Part shown: one piece after another, positions 44,166-55,839 of the stretch
Layout: each line of letters begins with the position of its first letter
Position numbering within the stretch: position 1 is the first letter of the stretch
Assembly: GCF_024586455.1 (NCBI RefSeq)
Contig: NC_065922.1
Location: forward strand, 27,152,089 to 27,216,088
Origin: Bactrocera neohumeralis
Lineage: Eukaryota > Arthropoda > Insecta > Diptera > Tephritidae
Reading direction: 5' to 3'
Length of the DNA: 64,000 bases
Notes under the pieces: generated by a model
The model's input: only the letters and a program-made list of their open reading frames with translations
Told to the model about the DNA's origin: nothing
Database searches by the model: none
Made by a program: the position numbers and the translations under genes

Positions 44166-44925
44166 TATACATTACCAAATGCACTAATACTTAGGAATCG
44201 TATCATTCTTATTGGCTAACCCGGTATAAGATAAGTAGTACCATAAGCTGGTGTATTTCAAGTAAACCTTCTATTGAACATTGCGTGAAAGAAAAGCTAA
44301 ATTTACATTTTTCTTCTTAACTCAGACTTCAGTCTCGGTTCTTAGGCTTTAAGCAATTATTTTCCAAACAATTTTGCAAAAGTTTTGCGATTTCATTCTT
44401 ATTAAAAATAGTATCCAATTGGCGCTTCTTCTGCTGCCCGAGAATTATTAAATAATGTTCACTTGTATAAGAACATATTATTTTTTTACATCGAAGTGCC
44501 CATAAGCAGTAGGTATTTTTATGTTTGTACTAATTTTGTTGTTGTTTTACCGTGAGTGATGTACTTACTGTCGGCTGTCAGTTAAAAATTGCCACATGAC
44601 AATGCGACACGGGTTGTCGGCAATCATGTTAAACAAGCAGAGTGAACAAACTTTGTTGGAAAATAAGACGAAACACAAAACAACAAAATGACAAGAAGCA
44701 AAAAACAAAAAAACATGAAAATTATACATGACTCTTGTGAAAAGAGGCAATAAAGCGGGTGATTTCAGTAATGAGGACTACAGCGAGGTATTTATGTGTA
44801 GAGTGTCTTCTACTTTTCGTGTTATAATTAAAAATGAAAAAAGAAGTTTATAGAAGTGAGGTGGAAAATGCTGCCCCTACAGTATTCTTGAACAATATTT
44901 TTTCAGCACACAAATGGATATATTG
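44166..44925. other. AT-rich spacer, no gene seen
   Basis: Contains only short AT-driven frames. Confidence 0.45.
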
Positions 44926-45437
44926 GGAAGTCGAAAAAGTCTTTTCGTATTTCTAATCGAAATTCAACTTATTGTTTTTTATATTTATTCTAATAAATAA
45001 ATAAACAAATATGTACCATTTTGGTCGACCACCATTTGCCATTTTCCCGCTAGAGACATTATTCCATCAGTGTAAAACTTTCATTAGTCTAAGTTGAAAT
45101 TTCGAAATTTCCAGAACGGAAGTGAGCGAACCATTGTTGTGCTACACGAACTGATACAGCATCGTCTCCGTAAACTTCACAAATTTCATTGGTGGCTTGC
45201 GTGGCATTCTTCCCTTTTTTATACAAAAATTTCAAAATATAGCGAATTTCTTCATTATTTTCACTCATTTTTGAACAGCTGTAACTTTTGTTCAACTTAC
45301 CCGAATTTTTTTTGTTAAATGAATCTTAAAATCTCAGCTTTCCAACAGTGTAGGGTATGTGATTGGTAGCACTGAAGATATACTTGTAAGACTGCAATGA
45401 CATCTATTATACGAAAATACTTTTTCGACTACCCAAT
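44926..45437 (-). mobile_element. Mariner deletion derivative, family E copy 2 (~512 bp)
   Basis: Ends: TTGGGAAGTCGAAAAAGTCT on the left and, reverse complemented from the right, TTGGGTAGTCGAAAAAGTAT. A TA precedes the left end. Interior order on the minus strand: short leader, HTH ORF, the same deletion junction as copy 1, then the remains of the C-terminal codons (GGTGGTCGACCAAAATGGTA region) and the 3' end. Confidence 0.85.
45089..45268 (-). CDS. Mariner HTH-only ORF, 59 residues (family E copy 2)
   Basis: Frame from the ATG at 45268: MSENNEEIRYILKFLYKKGK, NATQATNEICEVYGDD, VRVAQQWFAHFRSGNF, stop right after EIST. I chose this start over the one nine codons upstream because copy 1 begins at the same MSENN. 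The protein is the DNA-binding half of a mariner transposase without catalytic residues. That two separately inserted copies keep the same open frame with only conservative changes (FV/YI, K/E, V/S) is notable but could reflect recent spread. Confidence 0.5.
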   Translation of the reverse strand: MSENNEEIRYILKFLYKKGKNATQATNEICEVYGDDAVSVRVAQQWFAHFRSGNFEIST

Positions 45438-45753
45438 GTGACCTATCTCTCAAATTGATTAATCAAATCTCTCACGATCGGCATATTAGGACCACGTTAA
45501 ACATTTATTTTTCAAACTTCAAACTGGCGAAAATACCACAAATCATACCTACCTTACTAACCACCAAACATGACATAGATAACGCTACAAAAATAAAAAT
45601 TTTTAATACAGCAATTTCTCTTGAGTTTAATGCTTTCATAATTAGTAGTTATTTTGTGGAATTATTGAAATTGTATTCACTTTAGCTAGACGTTACAGTA
45701 AGTGACTTGTACGAAATCGCAATGAATCGCTCAATTACACCATAGCTACTTAT
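45438..45753. other. AT-rich spacer, no gene seen
   Basis: The 76-codon frame at 45455-45685 has no recognisable features. Confidence 0.45.
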
Positions 45754-46675
45754 ATAAGGTGCGTTCCAAAGTAAACAGGACTTAAAAAAACAGAACAGAT
45801 GTTCTTTTTGGCAAAATCAATTTATTTTATTCAAAGTAGTCTCCTTCTGCTTCAATACAGCTTTTTGCACGGTCCAAAAGCATGTCGAACGAGTGTTTTA
45901 GCTCGTTGGCCGGTATGGCCGCCAGTATGCCGGTGCAAGTCTTTTGGCCTCTACGTCTGCATAACGCATTCCTTTCGTGGGCAAATGCATTTTTCCGAAA
46001 GGGAAGAAGTCGCACGGTGCCATATCAGGTGAATACGGGGAGTGGTTAATGGTTAAAATGTAATTTTTGGTCAAATAATCGGTCAAAATGATGTCCTTCG
46101 AATGTTGGATTCTGAGCAATTTTTGGTCGTCAGTCAATTTGTGCGGAACAAACCGTGTACACACTTTCGTAAGCCCAAATGTTTGGTCAAAATGTGATAA
46201 GTCGATGTCTTGGAGTTGTTCAGTTCCATTTCCATGAATTTCAATGATGGTTTCGGCTGATTTTTGATGAATTCACGCACAGTTTCGATGGAATTTCCGG
46301 TGATCACGGATTTTGATTAGCCCACATGTTGATCGTCATTTATGTCCGTTAGAACCACTCGTGCACTCTGCTACGGCATAGGCAATCATCGTCATAAACT
46401 TGTTTCATCAATTGAAATGTTTCGGTAAAAGTTTTACCAATTTTAAAACAAAAGTTAATTTTGGCTCTTTGTTCGAAACTCATTTTCGAACCGATAACAA
46501 AAACATACTGGCACTTAAAATGCAATTACTTTACTTCCAATCGATGTCATGAACTTCTCACTGGGAAATCGATAAGAATAGCAGATTATAACCCATCAGT
46601 TGACGTATAACTAGACGGCGCCATCAGGGGGCGCTAGATTCAAAAATTCCTTTTTACTTTGGAACGCACCTTGTA
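45754..46675 (-). mobile_element. Mariner-like element, internally deleted (copy 2 of family A)
   Basis: Ends: TAAGGTGCGTTCCAAAGTAA on the left and TTTTTACTTTGGAACGCACC then TTGTA on the right, well-matched inverted repeats. It shares the order and the deletion junction of 146-1080. The junction reads GGTCAAATAATCGGTCAAAA here and GGTCAAATAATCGTCC in copy 1, which has lost about 11 further bases. Confidence 0.85.
45827..46493 (-). pseudogene. Mariner transposase relic (family A, copy 2)
   Basis: ATG equivalent at 46493 (MSFEQRAKI-like). The HTH has several frameshifts, including loss of bases in the W-F-Q-R-F region near 46350. Then comes an 88-codon open part, CTRFVPHKLTDDQKLLRIQH, SKDIILTDYLTKNYILTINH and SPYSPDMAPCDFFPFGKMHL, followed by a frameshift and the tail AAIPANELKHSFDMLLDRAK to AEGDYF. 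As in copy 1, the segment between SKDII and DYLTKN that should hold two catalytic aspartates is missing. Confidence 0.85.
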
Positions 46676-47464
46676 TGTTTAAATAGAGGTGTGTTTTGAC
46701 GAGCATGTTAAGCTAAGAGCTTATTCTGTAAGGAGATCTTGTCAGTTCGTGTTTTTCTCTTCACAGTAGTATAAACTTTAGTTTGACAGATGAAAATGTA
46801 AAAAAACCGAAATTACTAATTTTTCTGGATGGAGATTGAATTAAAATTAAAACTAATAAAAAGTTTGTTTTAATTTTTTCCACGCAGAGTCACTTTTGCA
46901 CCAATGCTACTTGGGACTGAGTGGGCAATTGAAAAGTAAAGTTCTCTACTGACAAACAAAGACCAAACTCTATAAGCTTTGTTTTAATTTTAGATTATGC
47001 TTGAGAATTTTTATTTTGACCCCTTAAAATATACGTGCATTACGTGGCAACCATTTTGAGCTAAATAACTTGAGATTAGCTTTGCCTACATCAAGGCTGA
47101 AAGTAATATTGATAATAAAAGACGACGTGGGGAAGGTTTGGTATATTTCTTACTTACATTAACACTAGAGGAAACAAATATATCCTTGAAATATTTATAT
47201 GGGTCCTAATCTCCATTATAGTTATTTCTCATAAAAGTCCTTAAAGCATTGTAGAATAATTGAAACTCTTCAACTCTTCCCTGGCTCAAGTGTATGATTT
47301 ATCCGTTGAAAAAATATAGTTGATAATAAATTACTGCAATACCTGCATGTAAATATGTATGTTCATTCCACAAAAAATTTAGTTACTGAGTTAGGCAACT
47401 AGTTTCTAAGGCTTCTTGTTTCCGACAGGGTCTTTATAAGTTTGGTTAACCTCCAAACACAAAG
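46676..47464. other. AT-rich spacer, no gene seen
   Basis: No recognised elements or coding frames. Confidence 0.45.
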
Positions 47465-47675
47465 TTGACTGTTGCCACTGACTCCGAATTTCGGTTGCAC
47501 ATTTTAATAATTTCGACCCGTTATTGGATCGTATATCTTTCCGGAATGAAATGGCATACCTTACTGAAGAGAAATGCCAAAGAGCCTAAAAAATATGGCG
47601 CCGTTTGCTATGCCTATCGGTCTACTTTTGTAGAGTTCCTATTGAAAAACCCATTACTTCACTCATACTCTCTAA
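47465..47675 (-). mobile_element. Isolated 5' end of a Tc1-like family D element
   Basis: Matches the 5' end of copy 1 (17225-17400) block by block: TCGTATATCTTTCC, GATGAAATGGCA/GAATGAAATGGCA, GAAGAGAAATG(T/C)CAAA, AATATGGCG(T/C)CGTTTGCT and CCTATCGGT. On the minus strand the coding start is decayed (RERYTIQ, a stop, RVEIIKMCNRNSESVATVN) with the ATG mutated. The rest of the element is absent. Confidence 0.75.
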
Positions 47676-48779
47676 AATAGTTTTTAATACATACTAATTG
47701 TTATTAAAAAATTAAATTTCATGTTACTCAAAATCTATTTTTTTTCTTTTCAGAGTTGCCAACGCTTTTGTCAAAAACAAAAAATTATCACGAAAATGAA
47801 AATGAGTGCAAATTGCAAGACAAAACAATGAAAAACAATTCCATTCAAATCCCACTTGAGGGCCTTGAACGCCATGCTATGCGACAATTACAAATGCAAA
47901 TACACACATACAAGCACAAACATATTCACCTTGCCGCTGAGATGGTGAATTAAAGACGAAGCACGAAACTCACACTGTCAAGGCGACAGCGAACGAAATC
48001 ACACGCATATTTGGCGAAAAACAAAAGCGAAAAATTTGCAAAAACACAAAAACAGAAATAGAAAATTCTTGAGGAAAATTTGCGAGACGCAAAAAAACAA
48101 GAAAAATTTTAACAAAACCTCTTAAAAGTGCACACATGTCTGCGTATGCATAAAGGGTGTGTCGTTAAATGAGGCGCGCGTGGGCCCAGCATTGTTATCA
48201 CGCGCTGATGAATGGCATGTGATGGCGGGAGCAGCGGAGGGGCAAAATTGCTTTTAAAAAAATCTGCGCGAAAACTTAAACCCAGCAGGCAGCCAGCGAA
48301 CTTTGGCCCGCCTACATCAACAATTTCTACCACTTCTTCGCGTGCTTCTTCTTCTTCTTCGCCTTCTTTAATACGGCTGCTTCGACGGTTGTGACGCGCT
48401 TATGCAAATGACACAGTGACTGAACTGTTGTTGTTGCTATTATTGCTATTATTACTGTTGGAGGTGTCATCGTCAGCAGCAGCAGCAGCCAAACAGCACA
48501 CCGAAACAACAACAACAACAGCCATACACTATTAAATACTTGTCCTTGCACATTATTCTTCGCACAACTCAGCCAAGCAGCGGCGCGACCGAGGCAAGGC
48601 GAAGGCGACTGCGGCGTCTTTACGAGACGCAATTTAAGCGCACACCAGTTTTGTTGTTGTTGTTGGCGCTCACATGAATGGAGTGGCCGCATAACAATAA
48701 GCAGCTGCTGTGTTGGCCCAACAACGTCGGCAAAGTGGAGAAAAATTAACTCGAACGAATATTCATGCAAGTGCGCGGC
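47676..48779. other. Single-copy island with CAG/CTT runs, upstream of the candidate exon
   Basis: GC rises at 48150-48730, with GCGCGCGTGGGCCCAGC, CTTCTTCTTCTTCTTC at 48341 and CAGCAGCAGCAGCAGC at 48475. None of the local repeat families is present. The frame at 48327-48770 on the minus strand is driven by these simple repeats. The position just 5' of a leader-like stretch suggests a promoter region; no TATA box is evident. Confidence 0.35.
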
Positions 48780-49874
48780 TAAATGCGTGTGTGTATGTGT
48801 TGGTGAAAGTGCGAGTGTTAAATTTTAAAGCAAATTTAGTGAATAAATAAAGGCAATGCGAAACTAATGTAGTGAATAATCGAAAATTCTGTGCTGTTTG
48901 TGTAGTAGTGGCGTTAATAATAAAGTTTAAAAGTGCAAATAATACACTTACGGGCTACAAGTGTGTTAAAAATGAAATAAAAACCAAATAAAAATATTAA
49001 ACAAGAAATTAAAAAAAAAATTTTAACAAGAAATTCAAAAAAAAAATTTAAAAATATTTAAACAAAATATTTAAAAAAAAATTGAAACGAAATAAAAAAA
49101 TTGTTAAGAAACAAAATAAAAAAGTATTTAAAATAAAATATAACAAAAAATAATAATAAATTGAAAATTAGAACCAATCTATACTTAAAAAGCGCATTGA
49201 GAAAATTCTTAAATTTATGAGCAAAAATAACAAATTTTCTATAATATCATAACTCCAGATTGGTCGAAATAAATATAAAAAATTACAACCAAAAAAAATA
49301 AAATTAAATTACACTATTAAGAGTTTATAATAAATAAAATAATTTAATTCAGCTAATTATTAAAAATAATATTATATTCATAATATTAAATAATAAAGAA
49401 AAATAAGAATATTTTATAATATTAAATAAAAAATACAAATAAGCAAATTTAAAAGTTTCAAAGTTAACTTCCAAACGCACAAATATTTCGCCGTTTCTCA
49501 ACACACGTCGCGAAACTCAAATCTTTACAGCTAATTATGGCGCAAATTTATATTAATTACTGCTTAAATGCGGTTTTACACTATAATTATATAACAAAAA
49601 TAATTCATTTGTAACAGCTGTCACAATAATAATTATAAAAATATAAAATAAAAGTAAATTCTTGTAATAGCAAAATATAATTAGCACAAAATTTATGAAA
49701 TTATATTAAAAAAGTAATTAAAAAAAACTTAAAGCAAATTTTTAATAATAAATAATTAAGTGCGCAAAGTGTTCGTAAGATAAATGATAAACTTATTTTT
49801 TCAAGTGGAAATAATTAAAAAATTAAAATTTGTGTGTCAATGAATTCAATGCAGACGTTTTAAGCTGAGGAGCT
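48780..49874 (+). other. Candidate long A-rich 5' untranslated leader
   Basis: From GTGAAAGTGCGAGTGTTAAA onward the text is typical of fly leaders: A-rich, few G, many short ATG frames. It leads without clear repeats to an ATG at 49875. The stretch at 48960-49440 is extremely A/T-rich (AAAATATTTAAACAAAATAT). The transcription start is not defined. Confidence 0.3.
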
Positions 49875-49897
49875 ATGGCAGAATTTTTCACAGTAAG
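49875..49897 (+). CDS. Candidate first coding exon of an unidentified gene
   Basis: ATGGCAGAATTTTTCACAGTAAG codes MAEFFTV plus two bases of the next codon, then GTAAGTG, a near-consensus 5' splice site (AAG|GTAAGT). The start context is favourable (G at -3, G at +4), and an in-frame TGA lies three codons upstream at 49866-49868, so this is the first possible methionine of its frame. Without splicing the frame stops at once (AGG TAA). The next exon was not found in the remaining 14 kb, so a long intron would be needed. The product is not recognised; this is an inference from splice-site and start context. Confidence 0.3.
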
Positions 49898-50279
49898 GTA
49901 AGTGAATTAACTATTCAAAGTTTATTTTTAAATTGTTCATAACTTCACAAATTCTCCTTTCGAGAATCAAATTTTTTGTTACAAATCAAATTAAAATGAT
50001 TCCTTACTAAGTGGGAAAGGCCATGTTGGCGTGGCATAGCCTTCTACCAGATGATATGTCATATCACACAAATTAGCTGACCAACTGAAAATAATATAGT
50101 TATTGTGTGTTTCAATATCTTCTTTGACAAAATACCGAAAGTGACTAGAACCACGCATTTTTTCCCCTAAAACAGCAGATTAATAACATCTTAATCTGAG
50201 AAAAATAGTAAGGCTTTGTTCATAGCTTTAAAATTTTTTAGTTATTCTTTAAAATCTATATCGTCTCCCTCAAAATATT
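49898..50279. other. AT-rich spacer, possibly intron
   Basis: No coding content seen; it would be the start of the intron if the 49875 exon is real. Confidence 0.3.
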
Positions 50280-50590
50280 CAGACGTTAACGCAATGTTGC
50301 TTTTCGAAAAAAATCTGTGATTTTGGAACTTTTCTTAGGCCCAAATGATCTCTCTGTTAGTCGTCGATTCTCATGCACCAATTCCCTTATTTTATTGATG
50401 TGTTGATGGCCGTCCTGGATGTGGTTTGTCGTCAGCACGTTCTCGACCCTCTTTGAATAATTTGTACCAATCAAAAACACTTGCTCGCGACAAACAATTA
50501 TCGCCGAATCATTCATCATTCAATATTCTGAACGTTTGATAACGGCCAAAAAAATGTAATGCAACTTTTTGTTGAATAACTTCACTCATC
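50280..50590 (-). pseudogene. Mariner transposase N-terminal fragment (MSEVIQQ type)
   Basis: Minus strand from the ATG at 50589: MSEVIQQKVALHFFGRYQTF, then in shifted frames REQVF, W-like loss, HQHINKIRELVHENRRLTER. This is an HTH plus the linker E-N-I-x-K-I-R-E-L-V-x-E-N-R-R-L-T-x-R-E of insect mariners. A 77-codon part is open (50519-50286), ending TDFFRKATLR, which does not continue the family, so the element is broken there. No terminal repeats were identified. Confidence 0.65.
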
Positions 50591-50929
50591 ATAAAAATCG
50601 CCGAATGCATTTTATGTATGTATTTCAGAAAGAAAAACAAAATTTTAACTATTTCTTTGAACATTACCTGTACTCCTCTAACATAATAGTAATTTCTATT
50701 GAATAAAAAATTATTTTAAGCACAAAAGTTTTTCTCACCGCCACATACATTCATCGGTTTCCTCCTGGCAATCGGCTGTTTTACAAATTGTTCAAAATAA
50801 ATCACCGGACTATACATAAATTTGAGTTCTTTAGCGATTATAATAACTTACGATGTGTTTTTATTATTATTTAAATTTGTAAGAAAGCTTCATAGACGGA
50901 GACGAAATGTGTTTTTAGTGATTTTGATT

Positions 50930-51580
50930 TTCAATATGTAGCAAAGGACCCACCCCGTGAGAGAGGCACTTGTGGGAGAAACGTATTTCTAAAGTGTTCG
51001 CGCCCCGCCCTTGTTAAACGTCCAAATTACTGAAGCTTACTGAGACTAAGTTTTTTAAGCATTTCTGCACACACTGTGGAAATGGGTAAAATCAGATAAT
51101 AATCACGCCCACTCCCTATATAACAGAAAAGTTGAAAATGACTAAGAATGTGATATCTCACTGAATAAATGAGCCACAAGCATTAAACTGCACAGCCAGG
51201 ATAGCAAGGAAGGGCTTTTAGGGAGAAGATGTAAAAATAGGCCAATGGATTGACACCGCCCAGTTTTTGGTGAAAATTTATATTTCAGGAACTACTTAAT
51301 AAATTTCAGTTACAAATGTGTGGTTACCGATTCATTACTATACAACACTGTGAAGGATAATTCCGATTACAACCCCGTCTACTTCCTATATACCAAATTT
51401 TTAAATTGTCGAATTCGGATTACAACTTGTGCCAAAATATGGGTAAAATCGGTTCACCATTTCTCACATATATAAAATAATAATTTTCGAACTTCCGATT
51501 CACTTTATATCGCATCTATCGGTCAAGAGTATAAAATGTTCGGTTACACTCGTCCCTTGGACCCTTCCTTACTTATTTTA
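50930..51580 (-). repeat. Degenerate copy of the AAGTAAGGAAGG repeat, inverted
   Basis: The right end, reverse complemented, reads AAATAAGTAAGGAAGGGTCC then GAGTGTAACCGAACATTTTA and TACTCTTGACCGATAG, the start of the 14951-type repeat. The interior retains GGGTAAAATCGGTTCACCA-like phrases and GGAACTACTTAATAAATTTC, but diverges from the two good copies. Confidence 0.6.
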
Positions 51581-52990
51581 TTACAATTTCCGGCCCACTA
51601 GCCCACTTTTAGGTGATCTTCTTAATTGTTAATAGAAAATAGTTCTAAAAAAGAAAAATTGACTTGCCCTACCAAATGGTATTTAGTATTTACTTTTATT
51701 CGTTAGAGATTAGTATTACCTATAGGAGAGTTATCTACAAACAGATTTTCTACTTATAAAATCGTTCGAAGGATGATTGAGCGACAAAATAATGGCGAAG
51801 TTGTATGGGTCAAGACTGTTTTTGAATCCTTTTATAGAGAACAGATTCAGTCAATTAAAATTCAAGATTATATTGAAGAAGTTTATTATACCGAGCATTT
51901 GGTTGCCAACAGTGCAGGAAAGGAAAAGCCACAATAAACTTTGTAATAGGCATATGTATATGCACAGCTACGCCAAATTTTAAACTCTACGCAAGTATCC
52001 TTGCAAACAAAAGATCACGTCGTCTCTGCACTGCTTTATAGATGAAAAACCTGTTTTAACCGACTAACTTACTAGAAAAATTCAGAGCTTTTTTAACAGA
52101 TGCCTACAGCGCAACCACAAAGGTTAAAAAAAAACCAAAACTCAATAGCGAAAATGGAGATGAAAATATGTGAAAAAAGGTTGTCGACAAGCTGGTTTGG
52201 AACCCTCAGGAGAGTCGTAAAGGAGGCCGCTGTAAGAACTCGTGAATACATCCTTATGTATAAAAAGGAATCGATTAATACGAACAAGAATTGAAGAAGA
52301 TGATATTGTGAAGTATCCTTCGAGCATTTATATGGAAAAATTATACGAAATTTTATTAAATCTCTTTTGTTGTAAATTTACTTTTCAAGAAGCTAATATA
52401 GAAACTAGAAATTTTCCGCACCAGTTAATATGAAAATACTAGCAGCAAAGTCGATGGAATATTCACTGATCATATGTGTAACTCCAGCAAGGCCTTCGAA
52501 ATGTCGGATAAGTTAAATAGAGTCAACGAAAATGTAAATTAATGCTTTATTTTCATATAAAGCGGGTTAGTCTTGTTTTCACATCATTTAACAGTTTTAA
52601 CGATAGTCAAATTGTAGGGATTGTGTCTGATTGTGAAGTTTAAAAAAGTTGTAGATAAAACTTTGCCTACCATTAGGCGCATTTGCTATTTAGTAAAGAC
52701 ACGCACCTACACAAATTATGGTTTTTTCTAGCGGGGTTTTATAAATATAATATCAAAAATCTCAAATTTTTTTCGAGAAAAAGATATTTACATAAATCAG
52801 TCTTTCAAGGTTACTGTAGCTTGAAAAATCACGAAGTCATTCCTTTCTTATAATTTGCTTTAAAATTTACTAAATCAAAATAAATGTGGCAACTTAAAAG
52901 GCAACAGCTAATAATGAGGCGAAATTAAGTAGAAAAAGGGCCAACTGCTAATGATGGTTACGCAGTTGAGCAATTAAAATACGACGACCC
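51581..52990. other. AT-rich spacer, no gene recognised
   Basis: Overlapping frames on both strands at 52093-52433 have no recognisable features. Confidence 0.4.
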
Positions 52991-54420
52991 TGCAGCAGAC
53001 AAAGCAGAAGTCAATAATGAATGGCTACCAGGCGAACAGGCTGCTGCAGGGGGGAAACTGCGCTTGCATGTAAGCATGAAGTGGCCTGGAAAAGGTCAGT
53101 TGTGGCAACAACAGAATCGCCAGCAGTGGCAGCAACGTCAAGTGCAGCAGTGTCAATAGTCAACAATAACGGCAAACAATGTGCGAAACAATGCAACAAT
53201 GCAGCATGTAGCAAGTCGAAAAGAATAAATAAAATGGCAGATAACAAAAGCGAAAAAGCAACTGTCCAATAATTCAGGAAAAAAATCGAGAAAGCGCAAC
53301 GAATGGAGGAAGCCATAACCAAAACGAAAATGTGGCGGCAATACAATATTTTCACCAGCAGAGATGAGAAGAAGAGAACAAAAAATGGAATTAAAAAGGC
53401 AAACCCACACACAATTTGTTACGAAACCAATTACAACAAAAGTGTACGTATAACGTGTGGCATCACTGTGTGAGCCACCTCCACTCACAGGCTTCATTAT
53501 TGTGCTCATTCGCCTCGATACTCGATGCTCGATGCTGCTGCTCATTATCATTACCAATGTCGTCATAAACATCAACTGCGCCCGCACCACCAACAGCAGA
53601 AACATCAACTACAACAAAAACAATCACACATACAGCCCAACAGTAAACAATAGTCAGCATTTACCCAATCCAATCTCCACCGACTGGTCTGTGTTTGGCT
53701 TCGCTCCGCTGGTTGGCCTGTGGGCGAGTGGCCGGTCGCTGGAAGAATGGCCTTTGTTTTGCTTATTTGCGGTTCTAGTTCACAAAAAGAAAACAAAATA
53801 CAAAAAAAAAAAACTTTTAAAAGATACAACAAAAGTGTGTGCTTTGTTTGTTTTATTTGAGCGCAAATGAACAATCGAAAGTGAAAGCCCGCAAATAAAA
53901 ATGAGGAACCGTAAATATGCAACAACAACCACAGCAAGTTTGCAACAATTCCGTAGGAGCATAAATAAGCAAGCCAGCAGAGGTCAAACTCAAATGGCCA
54001 CAAAATTATGGCCAAGTTAAGTGGCATTAAGCGGCAGGCAGCAAATGAACGGTCCGAGGCGCTCCGCTTTTGTAAAGACGACGAGTGTAAAATGCGCAAT
54101 ATAGGCGCGGAGGCAGGCAGGCAAGCAGGCAAGACTTGTTGTGATCAAATGTGATGTGTGCGGAGAAAATGGACGATGAAGAGTCAACAATGCCTAGTCG
54201 GATTTGGGGCAAGCAGCATTCGCGCTTGAGTGACACTGTTGCATGGGTACGAAATGCAATTGTGGCAGTGCAGCAAGTGGGCGAAGAATGGTTGGAGAAG
54301 CAAAATTGTACAATAACAGAGGTGAATAGAAGTAGTGGGCGACTGCAGGTTTATTTACTTCGTCGAAGTGGTTATTTTTGCTAAGAGTGACTTTACGCAC
54401 CTTTTGGATTTTATCTGTTA
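52991..54420. other. Single-copy island, CAACA-rich, with overlapping low-complexity frames
   Basis: GC-richer and free of the local repeat families. Long frames on both strands (53011-53412, 53153-53608, 53457-53870 and 53605-54132) overlap in opposite sense and are rich in single-residue runs, so they look like by-products of CAACA/GCAG composition. A conserved intronic or regulatory island is the likeliest reading. Confidence 0.35.
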
Positions 54421-54548
54421 ACTGTTATCGTACCACATACTAAATGGCTGTTCCCAGCGTTTCATTAAAGTACCTCACAAAGTCAGCCGGCTAGGTCAAG
54501 TTTTCTCCCAAAGACACATTGTTATGAGTGAAATATGTTCTGTAATTT

Positions 54549-54965
54549 TCATTGTGATAACTCAAATATCTCCCAATTGGACATTCCAAGCGAAGTCAGG
54601 TCCTTCTCCACTTGGTATTTCCAACGGAGTGCAGGCGCATGATGAATTGTTAATTTTCCAGGCCTAAAGCCACACTGATAAAGTCCAATCAGTTTGTTGA
54701 CGCTGGGCTTTAATCTTTCACACAATACGATCATCAAATTTCTTTCGTTGGGCATGCTTTCGTCCAACCATATTCTATGCGTCTCGCTTCCCTCCTCAAT
54801 TCTTCCATATCCATCCCGGCGTCGATTGTAACGGGGTAGACATATGTATGTTGTACTGGTCTTCCAAAATTGCGATATATTTAGATTCAATGGGGTGAAG
54901 TTTCGAGGGCTTAACAATATACACTTGTTTCCATTTTGACGTTCTCATTTCAGTGAAGCCTATTT
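54549..54965 (-). pseudogene. RTE-like LINE ORF2 fragment with internal deletion
   Basis: Minus-strand frames give MKQSLMEIGFTEMRTSKWKQ and ESKYIAILEDQYNIHM, then ERLKPSVNKLIGLYQCGFRP and GKLTIHHAPAL. The last is RT domain block Y-Q-C-G-F-R-P-G-K-S-T-I-D. It then joins to RWKYQVEKDLTSLG, a segment from the far C-terminal or 3' part of the same LINE (CCTTCTCCACTTGG on +). The catalytic YxDD part is thus deleted. The family is the same type as 22875-23010. Confidence 0.65.
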
Positions 54966-55839
54966 CCATGAGGCTTTGCTTCATTTTTAAAATAGTAAAT
55001 AGTCACTGATTGATAAGTCTAGATGATGCGATAGGTGACTAGTTTACAGTAGAATTCTCAAATGTATGAGGCGGAGCGTTATTCAATGTCAAAAATTTAA
55101 ATGTCTTAAAAACCATTATCTTCCTTTTATAGTTACGGCCAACAATGAGATCCTTAAGATTAATCCGCCAAAATTCTGTTCTACATTGGATGGGAGACCA
55201 CCGGTCCCAGATGCCGAATTTGTATTGTAAGGCGAATATTGCGGACTTTGCATTCTCAATCAAGGTTTGACCTTCGACATATAGATTCAATGATGTTCGA
55301 AATTTTTAAGGAAGTTTTGTCCTAAATTTTTACTTGCCATGTATCAAGGTGTATACCAAAATGCGCACATAGTACAGTCAGATTTTGCTTTAGAAAAAGA
55401 TCTGAAAATATTTTCTATCTTCTATCCAGAAAACGCTACAATAGACCAAATTAGATATGTTGTATATACTTGAAATGAAGATAGATCCAAGTAAACAAAC
55501 TCTTAAGAGGTAACCTTCGCCTTAGACCACCAGACAACCCTCCGAAAATTCCAGTTTTCTTTATAAAAGTTCCTGTCGAAGAGGCTCTATATAAAAATTA
55601 TCCTGATTTTTTAGCAAATGTATGATCCAGAAAATTGCCTGTTCGGAGTTGTCAGCGCAAATAACTCCCAAAATACATAATTATTACAGAATATCCTAAA
55701 ATTTAATTGGTACATAAAGTCTCGAAAATCTAACTTATTTATTTCGATATACCACATAAAACTCGACGAAATCTGATCCTATTCCCCAAAGCAATAACTG
55801 AAATTGAAAGCGACATTTCGAAGCTCGTTAAGTAAATTG
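54966..55839. other. Spacer, no gene seen
   Basis: An 83-codon minus-strand frame at 55039-55290 has no recognised domain. Confidence 0.4.

Noticed and set aside
53011..54132. Four long overlapping frames on both strands (133-175 codons)
   Set aside because: They overlap antisense, are rich in repeated residues from CAACA/GCAG tracts, and show no domain. Likely compositional.
54039..54384. Frame with MDDEESTMPSRIWGKQHSRL on plus as a possible exon
   Set aside because: No splice signals of quality at its ends and no recognised family; overlapping minus frames are equally open.
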